DNA from: Cornus controversa
Lineage: Eukaryota; Streptophyta; Magnoliopsida; Cornales; Cornaceae
DNA length: 64,000 bases
Direction: 5' to 3'
Assembly: GCA_026545225.1 (NCBI GenBank)
Contig: CM048846.1
Location: forward strand, 13,231,975 to 13,295,974
Shown in pieces: positions 25,501 to 37,839 of the stretch. The notes beneath the pieces are model-generated. The model was not told where the DNA came from, searched no databases, and saw only the letters and a program-made list of their open reading frames with translations. The position numbers were made by a program, and so were the translations under genes. How positions within the stretch are numbered: the first letter of the stretch is position 1; every line of letters begins with the position of its first letter.

Positions 25501-28500
25501 TCCACAAGCTTCAGTGGACAGTGACAGAGTCCCATTACCAGAAATGTTCTTCAATTCCTTTCCACATGTATCTATTCCACATTCTGATAGAAGATTCCCT
25601 TTGTCCTCCATGCTAGGGGCGAAGCCAGAAATTCTCGATTGGGTGGGCAAGTTTATTGAGAGTGCCTTCATCACACACACATATATATACATATATATTT
25701 ATTCTTAATATAACCTAAATAATGAGTAAAATACAACCTAAAAAATGCGGAAACACAACTTAAATAAATAAGGCGAAGAAACTAATTCGTAAAAGGAAAA
25801 AATAAAAAGAACATGTTGTCAAACGATAAATGAGATTGTTATGTTCTGAGCGTCCTTTTTTCTCTCTTGAATTTCTATAGATAAAAGAAATTATATATAT
25901 AATATATATAGAATTTTACATATATGTTGTAGCAAGGATTCCCATAATAATGGAATTACTCTTTCCTTTTTCTTTTTTTATATAAAAAAACGAGTTTTAG
26001 AATTCATAAAACAAGAATAAAAAGGTGTTCAATGAATTTTGGAAGGGGTCACCTTTAATAATAATCAGAGGAACCTACTAACAAGGTTTTCAAAAAAATT
26101 GAGGGGGGATGCCCCCTTTGGTTACGTTCCTTCTCCATGCAACAAAAATGTGCTGTCTAACCAAAGGTTCATTGACCTAGGAAGTCCCTGTTATCCAACC
26201 TTTAGAGTTGAAAGCGTTTCACCTCTGACTTTAACATTGCCTGGTTTTCTTTCTTAGTGCTATCTATGCAGATTGATGAATCATTGTGGATGCTGTTTTA
26301 TTGTGACTTGCTCGAAGTGCTCTCTTGACTGTGCTACCGCACCCATCAACTCACATACTATTCATGATGCACTTCATGACCATGCAATTGTTCTTTCTTG
26401 TATCTTTTTAACCTGGGGTAGAGTTACTGGGTGTAGGGCCTGTTGGGTCAATAGGGTGAAGACAGCTTGAAATGAATGATAGAAGTAAAGCATAACGGAT
26501 GGAAACAAAGATAATTACACTTTCTAGCAATTGAGATATAAAACTAAATTAAACTTTTTACCAATTAAGATACAAAACAGGAAAAAAGTCGAATTATGTA
26601 TGCTTTTTTTTCTGTTGGTGGAGACAATATATTGTTTTGACCCATGGTTAATATACTCAAGTGTCAGTTTAGCTTATAATCCTATGCCTTCATAAGAAGG
26701 CTAAAAACGAAAATTCATTTTACTCTAAACACCTTAAGTTATCAAAGGCTGATCAATCTGGTCTCCAAAGCCTTTGGTTTAGAGTCCATTACAGGTTATT
26801 TATTGTTAAGTTGTTGTTGTAGACGATGAGTTAGCCGGTTGACAATTACAATCTAAGCAATTACTTCTTCTTCTTTTTTTCTTTAAAGGCAACTTGGAGT
26901 ATTTTTTCACTGACATAGAAAATGGTAGACATTATTTGTAATATCATTGCATATCTAACATTTAAGCTTCTCTATTACAGATCCAAGATTTGGTCTAGCT
27001 TGTTTGGGAAAAGTGAATATGATTTATGAGAATGACCAGGATCTAATGATTTGCTTTTATGGATTCGTTGCAAAGTAAACGCTCTCTCTCTCTCTCTCTC
27101 TCTCTCAGTTTGCGTGTCTCATGGTAATTTAGAGTTCCTATCCATGTCAATGCATTTTTGAGGCAAGGTATTTGGACAACATTCGCTTTATAGAACATTT
27201 TTCTCATTTGTGTTTGAAGTTCTTATAACCTTTTTGAAGAAGGCAATTTTGCAAGGACTGTTGTAGTAGAGATGGTAAAAAGGAAAATATGATACCATCT
27301 GGGTTTAACTGAAACTATGGCGGTAGATCAAAATGGGAACCAAAATTTATGCAGTTAACTCCTGATAGTAAGGTTCAGATTTTGTTGAGTATCTATTGGG
27401 TTTCTTAAATGTTGTTACTTAGTTTGATGCTGATTTGTGTGGGTTATAGGAATGGGTGGACTGGATACTTGGCAATATTATGCACAAAGCAGCTCCTCGC
27501 ATTTAAACTTGCATTTTCACACTCGACAATCCAATTTTAAACGTTGCACCAATACTAGAATTTCTTCTTGCAAAATATCAATTGATAAAATAAATTATTG
27601 TGTAGAAAAATTGTTAATGGTATGACTATTATGGAAATGACAGGGAAGAGATGGCTTGTGAGGAAGCTGAGCTTGGACCAGATAAATTTGTTGAAAGAAT
27701 GCATATGCAATATGAATTACAAGAATAGGTAGAAATTATTTATATTTTTTTTAAAGGAATTAATTGGAAAATGGATATATTAGAAGATTGGGTTGAATCT
27801 TTTGGCAGCAACTGGAGATGCTGAAGCACATGCGATATTTTCACCAGGATGATCAGTCTGTGATCCTCCAGAAGGTAATCTCTGTATATGCTTTTGTAGC
27901 CCACAGTGGACATCATTGATTTGGACCTCAGGACACAAAAACTAGATTTTAATTTTTATTATTATTTTTTATGTAATGTAATTTTTAAAGTGGAATGGAA
28001 ACATCGGATTCATGTAGCCGATCCCAAGTAATTTGGAAAAGGTTTAGTTGTTGTTGTTATGTCATGTAATTTTCTGGAAAACGGTAAGTGGATTAGATTA
28101 CCTGGGAATACCATTTCTTTGGTTTGCCTCATGTGCTCAATAGTTTAGACTGCTGACAGTGCATCCTATATTTAGTTCATTATGATAACCATGGTTAGGA
28201 GCCTAATGATCTAATTAGCAATAGTTAAAATTTAGCAACTGTTTAGAACTAATAAAAGAATTAGATGTTATAGATTGTGTTTGTCACGCCCCAAAATCCA
28301 AGCCACCGAAAATCCCATCCGAGCTCAAACTCCAGGTCGTGAGGTGTCACACTTTCTCGGTCATTGCCCTGTGTCCCCGGACAGTCGTGACAATTCTGTC
28401 ACCCTCAGTTCCAATCCAGACCACCGAGACCAATCTTGTGGAAGCTTAACTAGTCTACACTAAGTCCCTACATGGAACACTTGGGTTCTAATTCTAATAT

Positions 28501-31500
28501 CATGATTCGATCATCTTACACGCTCAGAAGCTTATATGCATGCTCACTATCACATCAATGGGTCTTTCCTAGGTCTACACATACCCAGCCCTGACTTACT
28601 AGGCATAAAAACACCAAGTTCCTCAACCTACCAACTTCGGTCAGTTGATCAATTCATCAGCCAACTGAAGGTCTATTTTTGGTCTGTTGAAGACCCTTTT
28701 CGATCAGCTGAAACGATGATCTTGGGATTTCAAATTTTCATAACTCTCGGGTTTGGTTTTCAAAATCAACTTGTCGGCCGATAGACCCCTATAAGGCGAC
28801 CGAAAGTCCCCAGAACCTGCTATATCACAATTCTAAGCCTATGCAAAGACACTTGGACATGGCCAACTCAATGGAACTTCATAAATCATCATTTTCTCAT
28901 CCTAGAACCATTCATATCATAACATCATGAACTTGGACTTAAACGTAGCACAAAATGAACTCAAAGGCATCATTTTCACAATCCTATACATGTACATAAT
29001 TGAAGAGTTCTCATACATGTATTCATAATCAAAGTTTTCTATGTATCCTTGGCAGATATGCCATCAAACATGTTTTCTATGTAAAGCATTACATACATAA
29101 CAAAAATACATTTAGTTCACATTTCGAACATGCAATCCAAAAGTAACTACAAAATGCTCAAATGTTTTTCTTTGCTCCAAACTAACTCAAGGTTGGGGAA
29201 ACTCCCGTGAATACCACATACTACATAATCATATTATGCACAGTCATATGCTAACATCTATGCCATGCACCATATACATCATGCCATATCTCTCCCTTGT
29301 GTCACATACATAACCGAGGACTCGGACTTCAATAAAGGTCCATCCGGTCTCACACCACTTCTATTGAATACCTAAACTCCAATGTTGGTCCATTTGGTTT
29401 TACATTCGAATTCCTTTGTCGGTTCATTCGGTGTTCCTAAACCATCTCACATGCACTCTCAAACCATGTATGTACTATGTATGTACATTTCATAGATTAT
29501 GCTCATTTTCTTACACCAAAGCATACATTTATCAACATATGACATGCGTTATCATTATTCATGATCATTGAGACATATAACCAAACAATGGTGGCATTTA
29601 TCATAAACATGCACCAAATATACCCTTAGCCCCACTTTCTCACATGTTATACTCACATAAGTTTCGTAGAGGTCACTTTTTTTTTTTTTGATAAATAAGT
29701 TTCGTAGAGGTCACATAATCACATATTCATCACTTGCATCTTTTCAAACCATGCAAAAAACACATTTATATGATATATATAAAAAATACAACATTCAAAT
29801 TCACAAATCTAGTTAAATGCCCTAGGCATCCAACTTACTCACATAAACCTCAGAATTCATAATTTAAGCATCTCTACCTCGGTTTAGAAGAGTTTCTAAA
29901 CAAAAGCCCTAATTCCACCGAATTGAGAATCACCCAAATCCAACTTTGTTTGGATCAAAGGCTAGCCCTCAACGCGTAGAGCAATCCTTTCTCCTTCAGC
30001 ACCTTCCGAATCTCACCCCAAAGGCTCCAAATCAAATAGAGAAGGACGAGGGATGAAAAGGGGAGAGAGAGAGGTAGTGGCCAGCTATTTAGAGAGTGAA
30101 ATAGCTGAAATATCTGTGTATTGATATTTATAAGTCCTAGGGCGTGAAATGACCAAAATGTCCTTGTGCCACTTGATGTACTATCTCGACTTTTGTTTTC
30201 AATTCCGAAAGTGGTTATGGCTCCAAAATCAATTTCTTATCTCTAAAATATTTCAAATGGTCTAAAACCAAAAGTAAATATTTTTTAGTTTCTCAGGCCC
30301 ACCCCACCCGCATCTCAGGTCCCGCCAACCCGAAAATTTTAAACTAAGTCAAACGACTCCAAAACTTTTCCGGACCCTTAAACTAGTCCCCAAACATGCA
30401 TTTTATATTTAAAACATGTATACCATCATTTATAAAAAATTAAAACAATAAATGATGAATTAAAAAAAACTGGTCAAAAACGGACCCGGTCTCTACAAAG
30501 TTGTTATTAGAGCAGGATTTGTTGGTTCAGGAAAGCTATAAAGAGGTCATTCTTGTTGCTTGTTATGAACCCTTTCTCCACTCCATTTTTTTTTTGTTAT
30601 GTTAGCCAAGACATGAGCCGACAGATTTTGAGGAGCCCATGACAAAGCCCCATAAATGGTGATTTGGTATCATGTGAAACTTTCCAATTGATATTTGCTG
30701 TCAAAGTTTCCACTTCCTTTCAGTGTCAGTTGACTGGTAACTTCCTTTTGGAGCTGCAATTTCATGGCTAGACGTGGTGAATTCATGTCCTTTGGGCATT
30801 TCAGGCATATTATCTTGGAGGCCATAGAATGCATGGGAAGCAGAGACTTTAGATAGCAGAAGGCAATCATACTCTCTTTTTTTCTTCTGAGTCTGCATAA
30901 CTTTAGTCTTGATACTTTGACCCCTTGTGCTCTATAATGTAGCCCCATATATCTATTCTTGTAACTGGCCTTGTGTTTTGCAGTTGCGTGAGCAGATGGA
31001 GAAGGCCAATTTTGATAGCGAGGCATCAATTTGTTCAGTGGAGCAAATCCAAGATATTGTTCGAAGGAAGGAATTACCTGTATTTAGGCCAAGGTAGTTT
31101 GGTTTTATTTATTTCCTCGTGAAATTGTGTTGTTTGTTTTCGTAACTATAAGTAGTTGAACTAAATTTTATGTTATACTCCATTACTCTATTTCTTTTAC
31201 TAGTTTTTATCTTTACTTTTAACCAACGATTGACAGAGAATAAAACTGTGACAAATATATATCAACCAGCCAAAACTATCTTCTTTAATTGTGCATTGCT
31301 AACAAATCTTTGACCCAAGGGAATGGCTCTAAGTGGATAAAGAACTTGGCCCAGTCTAGCAAGCATTAGGTCTAAGGATCAAGTTCTCTTAGTTGCAAAC
31401 AATTTTTTGGAGGTGGGTGTGGCACCGACAAGAAAAAAAAAACACTAATCTTCACCCGCCGCACCTCACTCCTATTGTGAAGGGGGTGTGAAATGAACTT

Positions 31501-34500
31501 GAAAAGGGCTTTCTTGAATGTCAAGTGGATGACTTGAATCTAGTTTTATACTTGTTTTAGGTACCTTAGGGTTATCACATCACCTGGTTGACAGTTATAT
31601 TCCCGAATCACATAACACCATTTTTGGGTAAATTGTAAATAACTTTTCATATCAGCAATCCACTTTTCATTGTCAGAAGTGGTTAACAAATTTTGTTTGA
31701 ATAGTATTATGTGATTGGGAGTGGTTAACAAACTTACCAAAGGGGGAAAAAAAAAAGAGTTAGCCATCGATTATTAGAGTTTTGGGAGATGTGATAAGTG
31801 CACAAAACATGTTATTTTATATCTCAAAATAAGTCTTTAATTACTCTTTTACTTTATTTAAATATTCTAATCTTTGCATTTTGTGTTTTATAGGGGTTGA
31901 TTTCCAAATAAGAAGAAAAGTAGCAGAAAAGGCCTCAAAAGTATATATATAGCCAAATATAAACATTAGAAGAATTGTAGGAGAGATGGTATTCTATGCA
32001 ATCTACTTCACAAGAGGTCTCAAGTTCAAAACTTTGCAAAATATTTTTTTGCACGGCCACATCTGCAGTCTAGAATTCAAATTAAAGACATGGAGATCAA
32101 ATATTAGATATTTAAATTCAAAATTTTGTATTTTGAATTTTTGTTTTTGAATTTTGTATTTCAAATTTTGTATTTTGAATTTTTGTTTTTGAATTTTGTA
32201 TTTTAAATTTTTTCACCTAAACCATTCCCCTTTAACTCTATAAATAGGGGGTCTTAGGGGATGGTGAAGGGGGTTAGAAATTGTAAAGAAATTATAGAAA
32301 AAAAGTGTATTTATTTTATTGATTTAATGATGAGTAGTATTTTCATTTCTATTTGTTTGTTTTCTATTAATATGCAAGCGTAAACATCCTTCTCAAGGGA
32401 GTGATGAAGCCACCATGGCTGAAGTATAGGTAAGTTGTTTTATTTTCTTGTCTACTTTTTCCTCCTAAGAGCATTCTTCTACTCTTCTATTCTGGATTTT
32501 ATTTTTTAAAATAAGAGGAAGGATTTTTCGTGTTTGTCAAATAATGGTAATTCGAAGAATGCCTACCTCTGTTTACCTAACCAATGTGAATCAGATTAAG
32601 TAAAGAATGTCTCTCTCATATATAATCAAGTCATTCTTTTTTATTCAATATTTTCCTTCATCTTTTCAAGTTTTAATTGGATTGGTGAAGTGTATTGGTT
32701 ATTGGAGGAAAAACTAGATAAGAATATAAAAAAAAACTTTATTTATATGGATCCATGGTGGTGAATTCTCTTTCCTTGAGATTTTTCCCATCATTTGATC
32801 TAAGACATTTAATATTAGTTTTTATTATTAAATAAAAAATCAAAATTTTATTTTTTTAAATATTTATTTTTCATCTCAAGAGATTTAGGTTTTGAAGTTT
32901 AGACTTGTTATTGATTCTTACTTGAGAGTAGTTCGACCCTGCTTACTACTATACAGTTTTAGTAAAGTTTTTGTAGGTTTTATTATTTTTGTATGAAGTG
33001 TAGAAAAGTAACGACAAACATCCAATTATTCTACACTCGTTAAGATGCGCTGTCTCAGAGTTGATATTAGTTCTATTCTTGAACCATTGCAGAATTTCAA
33101 ATGGTTGAAACCTTTTTACACACAAAGATGACCGGAGAGATTGTATTTCAAGAAATGATGACTTAAAAAAAAATCCGGTTGTCTTGGTAATTTTGTATAA
33201 TTAAAGACATGATTGGACCTCCCATTAATGTGATATTATTCCAAGTTGTCATCCATGATGTTTGCTATATCCATCTCTAAACATGTATACTATGTTTTCA
33301 GTTGAATGAAATATATATTAATTCCATGTGGGTAATTATTCTTGCAGAAGTGTCATGCTTTGCGATGAAAATTAGTTTTTGTTGCAAAAAAATCCTAGCT
33401 TTTGTTGCGGAAGTTAATGATTTGTGACCAAGACAATTTCGTCGCAAGAAATTCTTGAGAAGTCATGTTTTGCGACGAAAATAAGTTTTTGTCGCAAGAA
33501 ATTAGGACAAAACTAAATTTTGTCGACGGTATTTATTTCGTCGCAAATATGCAAGCCTTTTGCGACCAACATTAATTTTGTCGCCAGAAGATCTAATTAT
33601 GAACAAAGTTCCTTTTTTGCGACGAAACTTATTTGTGACAAAACTAAATTTCGTCGCCAATATGAAAGCCTTTGCCAAAAACATTTATTTCGTCGCGAAA
33701 AGATCAAATTTTTAGCAAAAAATTATATTTCATCACAAAGCATTATAATTTCCCAAAATTCAACCTTTACTCGACAAAAATACTGTTTTCGTTGCAAAAA
33801 ACACTTTCTTTGATGGCGACTAAATTTCTTCGCAACCATGCATTTTGTCACACTTTCTTTGATGGCGACTAAATTTCTTCGCAACCATGCATTTTGTCAC
33901 AGAAAAGTTTTATTTTTTCCCACCAAAATTAGTTCGTTTCAAAAGCTCATTTTTAGAAATTTTGTAAAGCCTGCTTTTGTTGTATGCCTTGCATTCTCAT
34001 ACTTGAAAATTTGTCATAACTCACGTGTTATAAATTTATTTTTGCACCTTAGCCCTTTGCCGTTAAGTAAGAAGGTAAATGACACTATTTTCCATTTTTT
34101 TTTTAAAATATGTTAATGAATAAAAAAAATATATCAAAATGGCAATAACATCATTTTATCTTCTTCTTAAGAGAACTATTAAAGAGAAAACTAACGGTAG
34201 AGAGGTAAGGTGCAATTTTCTTAATAGTTCAAGAAGGTATCTGCTAAAAACATAATTCGTAGAATTATGTGCCATAAGATAATAGCAGAAGGGGTTGAGC
34301 ACAATAAAGCCCAAAAAGAAATTTACAGGATTTGTAATCCTATGTCACTTTTCGGTTCATGTAGAATTTAAGGTGCAACGGGACTTAAACCAACTTTTGG
34401 GGCCATAAACGGCTCAAGAAAAACCAAGCGGGTCGTAAATAACCAAAAAAGATACGAATTGTCATTGTAATATAAGTGACCATCTCATAGGCTGATAAAC

Positions 34501-34663
34501 TAAAAGTAAACTTTTCTCTACTCAAAGGCTGGGCTTATCTTGTTTCAGGAACCTGCAGAAGAACTGGGATCCTCTCCAATGCACTGAAGAGGATCCACAC
34601 CCACCCTCCCTGCAGAAAGCCTTAAACTGCCATATGGATGAAATGGAGTCATCTGATATCTAA
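22592..34663 (+). CDS. Unidentified eight-exon gene with an in-frame TAG
   Basis: Exons: 22592-22682, 22787-22830, 25268-25325, 26981-27074, 27644-27728, 27809-27874, 30984-31093, 34549-34663. All introns are GT-AG and phases match, giving 221 codons including the final TAA. The protein starts MSGEYQRSGMLSREQLLHLF and is rich in charged helices (EAVAITTAIQEEIFLEMGVD, EQLL, QLEMLKHMRYFHQDDQSVIL), with no membrane segment or catalytic motif. I do not recognise the family. Codon 124, the last of exon 5, is TAG (27726-27728), directly before the GT donor; a CAG there would give the usual exon end CAG|GT and a Q-Q-rich helix. As it stands a 123-residue product is predicted and the transcript is a likely nonsense-decay target. 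The later exons remain open and well spliced, so the change is recent, an allele, or a sequencing error. The introns hold many repeats (listed separately). Confidence 0.75.
24133..25124. repeat. 5-bp target duplication of the solo LTR
   Basis: TTCTT at 24133-24137 and 25120-25124 directly flank the TGTTGG...CCAACA unit. Confidence 0.8.
24138..25119. mobile_element. Solo LTR (982 bp) in intron 2 of the unidentified gene
   Basis: It begins TGTTGGAAATTGG and ends CACAATCCCAACA, with 6-bp inverted tips and exact 5-bp target duplications. No coding sequence is inside. This is the expected remnant of recombination between the two LTRs of a retrotransposon. Superfamily (Copia or Gypsy) cannot be told from the LTR alone. 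Perfect duplications suggest moderate age. Confidence 0.82.
25614..26132. mobile_element. Non-autonomous hAT element, 519 bp, in intron 3
   Basis: Left end TAGGGGCGAAGCCA and right end, read inward, AAGGAACGTAACCA are imperfect inverted repeats related to the ends of the MITE at 5278-5495. They are flanked by exact 8-bp duplications CTCCATGC at 25606-25613 and 26133-26140. No coding capacity. The ends are more decayed than in the 5278 copy, so this insertion is probably older. Confidence 0.78.
27083..27106. repeat. (CT)n microsatellite
   Basis: CT dinucleotide run just after the exon 4 donor of the unidentified gene. Length variation here could affect splicing of exon 4, though that is a guess. 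Confidence 0.9.
27986..28063 (+). mobile_element. 5'-truncated non-LTR retroelement tail (RTE-type LINE or its SINE), 78 bp
   Basis: It contains TTCATGTAGCCGATCCCAAG followed by TAATTTGG and a (GTT)n tail, the typical 3' end of a plant RTE-like LINE and related SINEs. It is flanked by exact 10-bp duplications ATGTAATTTT at 27976-27985 and 28064-28073, consistent with target-primed insertion and heavy 5' truncation. Confidence 0.75.
28282..30497. mobile_element. Probable solo LTR or LTR-type fossil, 2.2 kb, in intron 6
   Basis: It begins TGTCACGCCCC and ends GGTCTCTACA, termini seen in large plant Ty3/Gypsy LTRs. No gag or pol coding is visible within. The sequence is less AT-rich than its flanks and has a (T)n run near 29678. 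I could not find a clean target duplication. The family call rests on the termini only. Confidence 0.5.
31311..31443 (+). mobile_element. SINE, 133 bp, in intron 7
   Basis: Near its start is an A-box-like GGCTCTAAGTGG, followed about 50 bases later by a B-box-like AGGATCAAGTTC, the internal pol III promoter of tRNA-derived SINEs. It ends in a run of A. Nine-base flanks ACAAATCTT (31302-31310) and ACTAATCTT (31444-31452) match at eight positions and look like a target duplication. Confidence 0.6.
31795..33050. mobile_element. Probable Ty3/Gypsy LTR fossil
   Basis: It begins TGTGATAAGTGCACAAAAC, and near 32936-32957 has TCGACCCTGCTTACTACTAT, a phrase I associate with Tat/Athila-type Gypsy LTRs. 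A TTTTGAATTTT-rich tandem lies at about 32115-32210. No coding is seen, the ends are not sharply defined and no target duplication was found. Confidence 0.35.
33360..33930. repeat. Cluster of short GCGACGAAA repeats on both strands
   Basis: Over about 570 bases the motif TTGCGACGAAA, or its complement TTTCGTCGCAA, with close variants, recurs roughly a dozen times in both orientations. Near-exact copies are at about 33474, 33537 and 33619. A 46-bp unit starting CACTTTCTTTGATGGCGACT occurs twice in tandem (about 33803-33848 and 33849-33894). Dense short subterminal repeats of this kind are known from CACTA (En/Spm) ends, but I see no CACTA terminus or transposase. Confidence 0.6.
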
Positions 34664-37348
34664 GCCTATCTAGAAACTAAAGCTGTCTCCAATGTTTAGC
34701 TCACATGAAATTTCAATGAAATTGGATCCATTTAAAAATTACTAGCCAAGGATTTTATCATTTGATAACTTACATTTCCGTGATAAAATGATTTGAAATG
34801 CAGGTCCAAATGCTGAACTAGAAGTGACACAAGTATTGTCTATAAAAGTTACTAAATGACCAGCAAAAGAGTTACCAAGAGGAAAGCTCAAAATATGGGG
34901 AAAGTACATCAATGTCAAACAGCCATTTAGAAGGAAAGAAGACTAATTTTTCAGAAATTTAATTGCCCTTGGTCAAAAAGTATCCTACATAGCGTAAAGC
35001 ATCCCTCGGTGTATTTTGCACCTTTTGCCAACTCTGCCATTCTTGCAGCTTACACTTTCAAATGACCTGCAGTTTGAACAATAATTCAGTCAACCCAAAA
35101 TAGCCAAACTCCAGACATAGTTATAACAAATCAGTTAACTAACTTAACTTTTTAACAATATAGTCCAGAATCCCTTGATAATTCTTAAAAGAAAGAAAGC
35201 TTTTGCTTCAGACAGAGCATGCTTTTATTGTTGAATTGCATTTACTAGGATGGCCATCCTAAAGGATAGAAATAACACAAAGTGCCAGAGATAAATGTAG
35301 AAACTGGAAGGAAACTTATATCCTAAAGGATATAAGTTTTTTTTTTTTTGGTCCGCAGCGGCCGCCGGGGGGGGGGGGGGGGGGATGTGATCCCATATTA
35401 AGTTCTCTTTTTGGCTGACTTTATACATTGATGTAAAAGATACATAGATCCTTGCAAATTTATATTCAGGCAATAATTCTTTTTTTTTTTTGATAAATAA
35501 TTCAAATGATGTTTAGGATATTTTCCCCTTGACACTGACAACCTATACCATAACTAAAAAGTTTCTGAAGTAAAACAGTTGATAGACCAGCATTACCAAG
35601 TGCCAATAGACTCTCACAAAATTCCAGGGTGCAAGTTGACATAAAATCCCCCAAGTAGGCTAGAAATATTCAATTTATTAATTATGGAAGTCTACATCCA
35701 AAAGCACAAGACGCCCCTTATTGGTCAATTACTGAATTGACTAACATTGTGGCCAACCTTTCTTTTAAAACACCAATTCAATTGATCACAAACGCTACAT
35801 TCACTTTCTAAAGATATACTCGAGATACACAAACTCAAACTGCTGTCATGTCATTTTAAGTGCTGAAAAAACTAACGAATATAAGTTTTTAAGCAAAGAC
35901 AAACAGCACATGGTATATTGAATATACTATATTCGATAATAGAGCAACAGATAAAAGATCACCACAGTCCAACCAAATGCAGTCTGGTAGGGTTTATAAA
36001 AGCTATATTAGACCACATTCTGAAAGTTACTTCTACACAAAGTAAACATCATGCAAGAGTAAAATCAAAAGGAGCAGCCAGTAAGGTTGAGAGAGAGAGA
36101 GAGAGGTTAAAAATTCAAATCATAATCAAACTTGTCGCATAAACACTAAATCCAATTTAAAAAATAAGTAAAATGAGACCAGGAAACCTGAATTTCATGC
36201 AGGTGGTCCATAAACTTAATTTTAGTACCCTGTTTCTGGGATAAATGATCAATTATGAATCTTATAGTTATGAATCTTTAGTTATATGTATGATAGCTTG
36301 AGTTTTTTGTGCCTGTTTGATAATCACATGTATGCAATAATTCCATTCTGTTCATACTATCCATCACAAGACGAAGACAATAATTGCAAAAAGTTGGAAT
36401 TCATGGCCAAAAATGAAATAAAAGCTAGATATTTATAATGAATAGTCATGTTACCATGAAAACCAAGACATACTTATGTTACATGCTTGATGCTATATAT
36501 AGAAATGACGAGATCACTCGAAATCCAACTATGCCTCATTCTATCAGCTTGCCGGGTTTTATGATTTAATGCCACATGAATAAGATTGCATTGCATAAGA
36601 TAATGGCACACATTTGAGTATCTACCACAATGAGCTTATTCATGCCCCAAATTGGAGTGATTTTGAAGTATAGTTTGATGGTTGTCATGCTTAGCTCCAG
36701 ACCTCATCATCATAAAATTCTCCAGCAAATCCTGTCACAAAACTCATAATAAACCAACCAAAACTTCTACACTTCTAAAGCAATAAAAAATTCAATTAAG
36801 AAGCCACCATCACTTGTCCCCCATTTAAAATGTGTACATCCAAAATAATTATATCCTAAAAAATTGAAGAACTTCATTTATGATGGTTATAGATCATTGG
36901 CAAGTTCAGGGTAGAGACGTGAAAAAATATAAAAAATTCCAACTTTGGTTATGTTTTCAGTTCTAACTGTGAACAAAAACAAACCTATGTTTACATCTGT
37001 TTTTGATATGTACAAAAGGGGACATACATTATCTTAATTGAAGGCATCACAAGAAAAAAATTCACAACAAAACACACGAGATCTTAATTTAACCATTAAA
37101 CTTGCAATTAACTCCAGAGAATGACCAAGCTACACTAAACTCGTAAATGTAATCACCGAAATTGAACAATGAGTCCTTCACAAACAAATGAAATTGAGAC
37201 GGCATCATTTGCTTGCTTATTTGGAAAAGCGCAAATTAAAAGGAAGAAGAAGAAGCAAAAGCACATCAAACTTAGATCGCGGCCTTTCTTAACCAAATTG
37301 AAGACGATAAATAAAGCAACAAATATATTTGCTTCAAGGTAGATTACC
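34664..37348. other. Convergent interval between the unidentified gene and SEC61 gamma
   Basis: It holds the 3' untranslated regions of both genes. On the minus strand, SEC61 gamma may have an intron just after its stop codon (donor GTAATC at 37347, possible acceptor ending CTGCAG at 35067), which would place its last untranslated exon below 35066. A GA run lies at 36091-36104. An unusual NotI-like site with an 18-G run is listed separately. No other gene is seen. Confidence 0.45.
35350..35384. other. GC-rich patch: NotI site followed by 18 G
   Basis: After a T run (about 35338-35349), the sequence reads GGTCCGCAGCGGCCGCC and then 18 consecutive G (35367-35384), in otherwise AT-rich DNA. GCGGCCGC at 35358-35365 is a NotI site. 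It may be a genuine poly(G) tract or an assembly or cloning artefact. Confidence 0.85.
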
Positions 37349-37775
37349 TTAACCAGATCCGACAATGATGTTGTTGATAGGAATGAATATGAGCTTAACG
37401 AAGAAGCCAACGAATCCCATCACCACGAACCCGATCGCTGTACGGAACGCCACCTTCGTGAATTCTACAATTGCCGCATAGTTTATCTCAGATCAGACCA
37501 ATCAATGAATGTTCACAAGATTCCAAATCGAAAGAAGGTTTAAAAAAATAAAATAAAATAAGAAAACACATGAAGAGAACTTGAATCGGTTAGATGAGAG
37601 CGTTGCATCACCAGATCGAAAGCCAAAAGCTGGATCGATCAAACAGCTAAGGCGAAAGAGGTGGTTAGATGAGAATGTTACCTTTGCGATCCGGCTTGTG
37701 GCATCTCTTGACGAGTCGAACGCTGTCCTTAGCGAATTCTCTCAATGGATCGAACACGGAATCTAGGGCATCCAT
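37349..37775 (-). CDS. SEC61G: SEC61 gamma, ER translocon subunit
   Basis: Exons on the minus strand are 37775-37682 and 37464-37349, with a 217-base GT-AG intron, giving 69 aa, the standard length. The protein starts [20 protein letters not shown], continues [20 protein letters not shown], and ends in one membrane segment (about 41-66, [20 protein letters not shown]). It is the tail-anchored gamma subunit of the Sec61 translocon in the ER membrane that clamps the two halves of Sec61 alpha during co-translational import. The start is the family's MDA/MEA start. The 5' leader contains adjoining (TG)n, (TA)n and (GA)n runs at about 37783-37839. A second intron may lie directly after the stop codon, leaving the coding region unchanged. 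Confidence 0.95.
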
Positions 37776-37782
37776 ACCTTCG

Positions 37783-37802
37783 TGTGTGTCTGTGTGTGTG
37801 TG

Positions 37803-37839
<37 letters not shown>
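37783..37839. repeat. Compound (TG)n(TA)n(GA)n microsatellite in the SEC61G leader
   Basis: Three dinucleotide runs in succession lie just upstream of the SEC61 gamma start codon on the transcribed strand, likely in its 5' untranslated region. Confidence 0.9.
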
